A DNA stretch of 64,000 bases from Asterias rubens (lineage: Eukaryota; Echinodermata; Asteroidea; Forcipulatida; Asteriidae), in the NCBI RefSeq assembly GCF_902459465.1, contig NW_022985697.1, forward strand, positions 62,001 through 126,000. Direction: 5' to 3'. Below, piece by piece: positions 57,735 to 64,000 of this stretch; position 1 is the first letter of the stretch, and every line of letters starts with the position of its first letter. The translations under genes were made by a program, and so were the position numbers. The notes under the pieces are model-generated. The model saw nothing but the letters and a program-made list of their open reading frames with translations, made no database searches and had not been told where the DNA came from.

Positions 57735-58419
57735 CTACTCGGCTTCTCCATCTCTGTTTCTATCCGAGTCAGGCATCGTCAGCAGCAACTCTCTCCGTTG
57801 TGTGTGCCTCACCCATCCCGCTGTCCATGTGTGCTTACACCACGCTCTTGAAGTATAAGTTGCCTCCTCGGTTGTTGCCTCACCGGTTGTTGCCTCCCCG
57901 GTTGCCTCAACCATTGTTGCCTCCCCTGTTGTTACCTCCCTACTGTTGCCTCCGCCGTTGTTGTGTTGACCCCCCCCCCCTCTTGCCACTCCCTCCAGTG
58001 CCTCCCCAGTTGTTACTGAATTGAATTGAATTGAATTGAAAATTGAATTGAGTTCATCTACCTTCTTCACAAAAATTGTATTTAGAGCACCATCCACCAT
58101 ACGCTTTTCCACTGAGCATAATAGGTGACCGTATTTGCCAGCATAGGTCCTCTCTGCCGTCAATGGTTATTTTGCTATACTTAGAAACTACCTTGGAGGT
58201 TATTAGAGAAGCTATCGCCCCGGTGTTTGCTTGACATCCTTGTAGCCGAACTTCATCCTTGTAGCCGAAAGGACAGACAAAGCCTTTTCTCTTACAACTT
58301 GCTGAGTTCCATGACAAACCAAACATAAAATGCAAGTACTTTGTCAAATTTTCTGATACACATGCGGATGCTAAACCGCGTTGAAACAAGCTAGCTGTGC
58401 TGTTTAGGGCGCATCGCAA
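57735..58419 (-). CDS. unidentified minus-strand frames in the outer transposon
   Basis: Two overlapping frames. 58419-58054 (121 aa) includes ENLTKYLHFMFGLSW, CKRKGFVCPFGYKDEVRLQG and KITIDGREDLCWQIRS, ending CSKYNFCEEGR. 58163-57735 (142 aa) has YGHLLCSVEKRMVDGALNTI and then Thr/Glu/Ala repeats. Both read the same DNA in part, so at most one is real at each point; the 121-aa frame looks more protein-like (mixed hydrophobic pattern, seven cysteines). I do not recognise either. It could be an exon of the element's own enzyme or captured host sequence. Confidence 0.3.
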
Positions 58420-58907
58420 TAAGTGGTCTTTTTATATTTGCTGACACGTTGACCTTTGACCTAGATGATGACTAAATAGGTCAATTGGGACAGGGTGGAA
58501 TCATTCAACCCAAAAAATTAATTAATTATTAATTACACTATCATGGTACCATGAACAATGCATTTGAGTGGAGAAAACCAATTAAATGCATGTTTGACCC
58601 CTTGACCTTTGACCTAGTTATTTGGAAAGGGTCAATCGAGTATATAAATATGTTTCTTTATTCTAAAGGTCAGGTTTCTATTCACCTCTGACACAAACCT
58701 TGTCCATAAAATGAATAGTTTTAGAGATAATTCACCTTAAAGATGGCTAATTACCACCTAATTTAAATATGCAAATTAGGTCACTTCTGGCTTGAAACTC
58801 TTGTCCGATTTTGGATATGTCATCAATAACCACCCAATAAACAAGAATCAACAATAAAACAAACTTTTGCAATTTGTGTGACTCAAAAGTCTAAACCTGG
58901 TCCTCTA

Positions 58908-61139
58908 TTAAGTACATAGGGAAGAATCTGGCCGCTGCATTGTTATGACTCTCCTTCAGTACGTTCATTCCATTAGCTGTATGGGGACTATCAAATGATA
59001 TTACAATCAGGGACTCTAGCTAGTGATAATGAGCATGCTCTGTGACCACTTTGTTCTTACAATCCTCAATCCAAGTTGATCATCCTCCATGATTTTTAAT
59101 TTTTTTTATAGTAAAACCAGTCTATTTTTTCCAGCAGTTTTGTAGACAAGTCCCTCCCATAGTTCCTATCATAATGATGTGGTCTAAAACACTATTGCCA
59201 TGGGGGGGGGGGGGGGGGGTGACTCTATTGACTGTATAGGGCCCACTGTCTGGCTACAATCAGCCACTTGAACTTGAAGAAGTAATGATATATATTGGAG
59301 CTCGAGTTGGGGGTGTTTAAAGTGGAAATCAAATACTGGAGGATGGGGCGGGGGTGTTCCCAATATTTATTAATTGAGCTAAAGGAGGCTAAACATATGG
59401 GGGGACATTTGATATTGTGGTCTCCCCCCCCCCCCCCACCTTGCTAAATTGGGGTGGGGGGGGGGACACACATGTTCCCCTGTCTTGCTGTCCTCCTCAC
59501 CCCTATGATTGATGCCAATGAGAGGTAAAATGAGAGGTTTTGTAGTGAGTAGTGTACTAATTGCAATCAGTAACCACAAAAAGAAGCTGTCAGTTTTATT
59601 ACTCTTTTCTTAACTTTTTTGAGTCTCCAAACTTTCTAAATCTAAGTTTAAAATTTAGTTGAACTTTATCTACTCCTAGAACTATGCGGTTTCAGTTCGC
59701 TATCGTCTCCCGAAATAGTTCTAGGAGTAGGTAAAGAAAATGTCAGCTATTTTTTGAGCTACTTTTGTTTGGTCTCTTGAAATTTTTCTGATTTGTTTTG
59801 TTGGTTGGGTACCGAGCAAGTCATACTTTTTTCATAGCAAAATAAGGATAACTTTCAATGTGCTCCACCACTTTTTACACCCATTTTTACCATTTACAAA
59901 AAAGTGATATCTCATTAAGTAAATAGACTGTTTTGAGGTAAATTGGGTACTAGGACTATTACTTAGTACTATATTTCATATCAAATGAAAGAGTGGTGGC
60001 GCCATACGGAAACTTTTCCCAAATAGCGTTTGTCTGATTAATAGTAAATATAGTTAGACTTTGACTCGAGAGTGAGAAGGTTCCTTGGGTAGGGAGGTTT
60101 TTCCAGAGCACCTACACAAAATTGGCATCAATGGAAAGCTTGTCCCATGAGTAATTTGATAGTCATTATTGCCATAGGTTCATTATTCACAAAGTTATGC
60201 TCGTTTAAGTTTCTTCATGTAACTCAAAATTATTCATTTCAACATTTGTTGAAACCAGGGACGAAGCTATTGACAACAAAATTGGTCGATCCATTTGTGC
60301 ATGATAAATTTCAAAATAGATAAAAAGATAAATTTGTAAATAAATAAAACGTGAGTTAGCCTTGATCAAGGCTGTGTAGACAATTACTCTAGCTAAAACC
60401 ATAGAGCAAGGATAAAGCTAGCAGCTGCCCGAATGCGATAGCACATCGCACTCTCACGCACACACACAGCGCCTGTACACAGACCAACTCGTCCGATTCA
60501 AGGCAACGTGTTCATTTAAGTGCAGACTGTGGACATGGGTCATGTGGGTAAAGATATACCATTAATCTAATGCAAGCATGACTTAAAGACACTGGACACT
60601 ATTGCTAATTGTCGGCTCCCTCTTCAAACGTAATTTTTTAAAAAGGAGTAATTTTTCACTAAAATGTTTGAATTGAATTCAAGACCTCAGCTGAGGTCTC
60701 AAATTCAAGGCATCTGAAAGTACACAACTTGTGCGACAAGGGTGTCTTTTCTTCCATTATTCTCTCGCAACTTTGACGACCTATTGAGTTCAAGTTTTCA
60801 CAGGTTTGTTATTTTATGCATGTTGAAATACAACAAGTGAGAAGAATGGTCTTTGACAATGCGCCTTATTTTTGACCGCGCGAGGGGGGGCTATAAATAG
60901 TATTTGTTATCACTTCCGGGGGTACTTGGATTCACCCTGCACAGATTAATGTACATTTCAATTATTGTAGTGTATGCATTAAGCTTGGGTTTGTGGCAGC
61001 CAGTGGGTGCATTGGACCGATCTCTTCATTCTATAAATGGATACAAATTCTGGAGTATAACACTGTAAAGTGTGTTGAACAAAGACAAATTGACTTGAGT
61101 GGGAGTTGAACCCATGACCTCTGGAATGATTTAACAGCA
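58908..61139 (+). repeat. copy B after the nested transposon, up to the empty DIRS target
   Basis: Matches 20640-22530. It includes G-runs (59202-59218), the hairpin at 59671-59729, about 380 bp absent from copy A (59797-60177) and the diverged MITE at 60587-60870. Confidence 0.88.
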
Positions 61140-61750
61140 CTCTACAGTCTTCTGATTGTCACTGGCATCCTAAACAAAGATGTTGACAAAATAGGGAGAC
61201 CACCAACAACATGGGGCTAGTATTTAGCTTAGTTTATTTAAAGTGATATGGCCCGTTAGTCCGGAGGCCATTAGTTCAAATCATGCCCTACTAAATGTTT
61301 TTTGTTCAACCCCCCCCCTCCCCCCCCCCAAAAAAAAAAAAGATAAATCTTATGCATTTCTATGTTTCATTTGCTCAAATTTTAAGGAACTGAATTTTAA
61401 TTTGGAGGAGGAACGTGGCACACCCCAGGGCCATGCTACTTGCTGGATGCTACTTGCTGGATGCTTACTGCTGAGACATCTGGGTCTGAATCAACATGCT
61501 GACTTTTTTCATTCTGCCGTCATCAACACAGTCATACAAAACAAAGTGAGTTCTGATTCTTTGTTGCCTTCTGTTTTCCCTATAAGAACAAATAGTGAAT
61601 GGCCTGACGTTTCGACCCTAGCAGAGTCTTTCTCGAATGCTAAAACCCATCTTTTCCTCCTATACCTACAAACAAATATAGATACTTATATTGAAAAATG
61701 TTGTGTGGAAACTATGCGACACACATAGATCCCATTAGTTGCTTAGTAGA
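61140..61750 (+). repeat. copy B after the DIRS target site
   Basis: Matches 28532-29183 except for about 50 bp missing before the IDH3-like exon. Similarity ends at TTGCTTAGTAGA. Confidence 0.88.
61411..61545 (+). pseudogene. captured IDH3-like exon, copy B
   Basis: Same peptide as copy A (28850-28978) with one visible change (ADF-I to ADF-F), and the same donor (ACAAA, then GTGAGT). No partner exon is visible. Evidence and doubts are as for copy A. Confidence 0.5.
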
Positions 61751-62373
61751 GGATATTCATCAGACCATGTTGAAAGAAACATCAGACTCAATGTCTGCAT
61801 TGAAATGGGTTGTCTCTGTCCCTAGTTCACTGCTCTTCCCTCCTCCACCCTGTTTCCTGTCCTTTCCCAATCAACCCTACTCTCTCATCTATTCTTCACA
61901 TGTTTCTTGTTGTATCCAAACCTTATGTCAGTCATCTTCATTCAGGACCAGTGCTTTAGTTGCCATTAATAATAATAATAATTTCAATATCAAGGTTTTG
62001 GGTGATCCTTGAGAAAAGTGAAACGTTATAACTTATTTATAACACCCCTTACAAGTATTCTGCCTGCTCATTGGTTTAGAGCACGTCACATGACATGTCT
62101 TAGTTTTGCTAGACGACGGTCGTGTGATAGTGCATCGGTTTGCCGTGCGCTAGTCGGAAGACTAGCACACGGCGTGCAGTACCCAGACGTCCTTTGCGTA
62201 TACGAGGATGATAAATTAATAGTCTGTAACCATTTCGGATAGCACAACACTGTACATTCAGCACAGTAAAAGTTTTTGCAATCTGTATTCGCTTCGTTCG
62301 TTGATTGCAGCATTCAGGTCTGTAACTTAATAATAGTAGTACAGTATTTTGAAATGTTTGGGGTGTTATTAAA
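61751..62373. other. no gene; possible small TIR element
   Basis: Inverted TTATAACACCCC (62037-62048) and GGGGTGTTATT (62360-62370) bound about 330 bp with no protein-like frame. Bases 61960-61985 hold an AATAAT run. Confidence 0.4.
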
Positions 62374-62529
62374 CAAATATTGACTGCTTTTACTCGTGCA
62401 ATGGTTAGAACTATGACTCCCTCGGTGATCCCTGTAGCGTTCTATTTTCCCGAGGCGAAAATAGAACGCTCCGGGGATCACCTCGGGAGTCATAGTTTTA
62501 ACCATAGCACTCGAAGCAGTCAATATTTG
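62374..62529. repeat. 156-bp near-perfect hairpin
   Basis: The left arm CAAATATTGACTGCTTTTAC to GTAGCGTTCTATTTT is inverted on the right, AAAATAGAACGC to GCAGTCAATATTTG, around a loop of about 9 bases (CCCGAGGCG). Probably a fold-back MITE core. Confidence 0.8.
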
Positions 62530-63540
62530 TATAATAGTGTACATTTTAGGTATTTGACGTTTTATCAATCAGTGATCCGCAGGCATTTATCCTAGCTTCA
62601 GTGGTTTACACATAACAAATGCTCAAAGCTTAGAAAATTGTGACACTTTAGTTTGCATTGCCTTATTCAATTAGCTGTAACTGTAATTTATTTTTTTTGT
62701 TTACTTGTGGCAAACATGATCTTGTTTATTACTAGGGAAACAAACCAAATGTGATTTTGCTTTTGTAGAACTGTCAGATATGTGCTCCACAGTACACTGA
62801 ATAAGACTTGAAGAGAATTTCTCAAATTACACTATTAATTTATTAAATAAAACATTCGGCTACTTACATACAAAACCTCCAATATCAATTTAGCCTCAAG
62901 CTTGTGGTCAGTACTCCAGTAGTTTTATCCCTTGTACTGCATCTCTTTGGAACTCCTTGCCTGGTGCATGTGTCCCTTCATCCTATGATCTGCCATCTTT
63001 TAAGAAGAATATCAATTCCTACCTTCAGCTCCACTGAGTTCCTGCATTTCTATGTTTTCTTCTTTTTAGCCCTTTACCTAGAGTGGCTTTTAGCCTTGTT
63101 TTAGGAGAACTTGCATACAAAAGTAAAAATTAAATAAATAAAATAATTGCAAATCAAATTAACACTTTCAAGTGGTCGAAAAAAAAAGAAGAGATTTCCT
63201 TCTTCGTACATGCAGAAATAGTCGCATCAGGAATTGTGAGGAAAAACCTAACCACTTCCTGACAAAAAGCAACAATGAATTATTATGTGTATTTCTGTGT
63301 CCTCAGTTTCACTTCAAAACAAAAATTAAACCAAAATCACTCCCATCAATACTACCATGTAGGATGTACTCCACCACCAACTTAAGCTTACTTTACACTC
63401 TCAAGGATTCACCTCATAATAGTCACCAATTTGAGAGGTTTCACACTACACTTAGCTCTTGAAAATAAGTTACAGCATGGATACTCCTCGGACTACTCTT
63501 TGTTAAAGCTTCTTCCTTTGTAGTTCTAGCACATCAATAT
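62530..63540. other. no gene seen
   Basis: AT-rich DNA without a recognisable coding region or bounded repeat. Confidence 0.5.
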
Positions 63541-63542
63541 TA

Positions 63543-63744
63543 GGGACTTTTCGTTTTCGACGACGGATGGTTCTGCGACGGGTAAGATGACATTTGGCGT
63601 CATCTGCGCATGCGTCGGCTTTGAGGACGGTCGTCCCTCAATTTCTACGACAGTACTTTGGATGAATCTTCGTTGTGCTGAAAACGACAACGTTTAGCTG
63701 AACAACCGTCGCAGAACCATCCGTCGTCGAAAACGAAAAGTCCC
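63543..63744. mobile_element. 202-bp MITE with about 40-bp inverted ends
   Basis: GGGACTTTTCGTTTTCGACG continuing through GGATGGTTCTGCGACGG is mirrored at the right end. It is flanked by TA on both sides (63541-63542 and 63745-63746), consistent with a TA duplication as in Tc1/mariner-type elements. Non-coding. Confidence 0.8.
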
Positions 63745-64000
63745 TAATGTCACTGCTGAACCAGCGGTTCCCGGACGACCTTTAGCGTGGCAAGTTCACA
63801 CTCCAAATACAGGTGGCAAGTTCACACTCCAAATCCAAATTCATTAGCCAAACTTATGCAATAATTTAGGCTACATAAACAAATAATACACTTCATTACA
63901 CAGTAATCGCATATCTTTGAAATTACACTTAACTTTACAAGGGAGATAATTTTCCACCAAAAATCCACCAACACTTCCAAGTAATAAATTGCAAAATGAC
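63745..64000. other. short direct repeat and spacer
   Basis: GGTGGCAAGTTCACACTCCAAAT-type text (GTGGCAAGTTCACACTCCAA) occurs twice, near 63786 and 63813. Nothing else is seen. Confidence 0.5.

Larger units (their letters stand above)
53789..58907. mobile_element. outer DNA transposon with long inverted repeats
   Basis: The ends TAGAGGACCAGATTTAG and CTAAACCTGGTCCTCTA are inverted and flanked by TTA (53786-53788 and 58908-58910). Copy A shows the unoccupied site. The inverted repeats run inward for hundreds of bases: about 53789-54006 plus 56868-57095 pairs with about 58470-58907, the left arm being split by the inner element. Without the inner element it is about 2.25 kb. The unique centre (57100-58440) carries minus-strand frames of unknown identity. 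Superfamily is undecided. Confidence 0.8.
50230..61750 (+). repeat. duplicated segment, copy B, enlarged by nested insertions
   Basis: Matches copy A (19628-22530 plus 28532-29183) in order. The copy A equivalent is about 3.5 kb. The extra length in copy B comes from a SINE (50378-50815), a MITE carrying a LINE (51562-53611), a long-TIR element holding a second TIR element (53789-58907) and about 380 bp at 59797-60177. At 61139/61140 it is uninterrupted where copy A has DIRS element 2. Confidence 0.88.

Noticed and set aside
57800-58024. Pro/Leu-rich plus-strand frame
   Set aside because: Shadow of the imperfect GTTGCCTCC-type repeat; compositional only.
62009-62242. 77-aa frame near a palindromic region
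   Set aside because: No protein-like pattern; it lies in a small inverted-repeat element.

Overview
The window looks like animal (metazoan) nuclear DNA. Genes are split by introns with GT-AG borders, intergenic DNA is AT-rich with many homopolymer runs, and mobile elements are dense: DIRS, piggyBac, APE-type LINEs, tRNA-derived SINEs and many palindromic MITEs. A tandem family of NACHT-LRR (NLR-type) genes sits beside a frequent TTAA-flanked MITE. Together these suggest an echinoderm, probably a sea star. That is inference from gene content; I could not run a search.

Layout. (1) 1-6.7 kb: NLR copy 1 on the minus strand, open from 2650 to the window edge, with candidate phase-1 linker exons upstream, a broken duplicate of its 5' end and a palindromic MITE. 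(2) 7.7-11.7 kb: MITE and direct repeats, then a decayed piggyBac-like transposase (minus) whose flanks carry a repeated CCATCAAANTCCAAC-type motif. (3) 12.0-19.0 kb: DIRS element 1 with inverted terminal repeats, internal complementary region, Gag, RT-RNase H and tyrosine recombinase, all broken; a 1.3-kb Harbinger-like element lies in its RNase H. (4) 19.6-29.2 kb: copy A of a duplicated segment, split by DIRS element 2 (22531-28531). (5) 29.4-33.1 kb: no gene seen. (6) 33.1-49.7 kb: NLR copies 2 (5'-truncated), 3 (intact NACHT-LRR exon) and 4 (frameshifted, cut by a LINE), all minus. Upstream of copy 4 are three small exons in matching phase that predict a membrane-spanning N-terminus. (7) 50.2-61.75 kb: copy B of the segment, holding a SINE, a MITE with a LINE inside, and a long-TIR element with a second TIR element inside it; copy B also keeps the empty target site of DIRS element 2. 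(8) 61.75-64 kb: hairpins and a short MITE.

How it works together. The host genes are NLR-type receptors: NACHT is an ATP-dependent oligomerisation module and the LRRs are the usual sensing surface. The notable result is a four-exon model in which a single transmembrane segment and a charged linker replace the usual death-fold domain, giving a membrane-tethered NLR. The rest is mobile DNA that has duplicated, truncated and separated the NLR copies. The two segment copies record an insertion order, because each holds insertions the other lacks.
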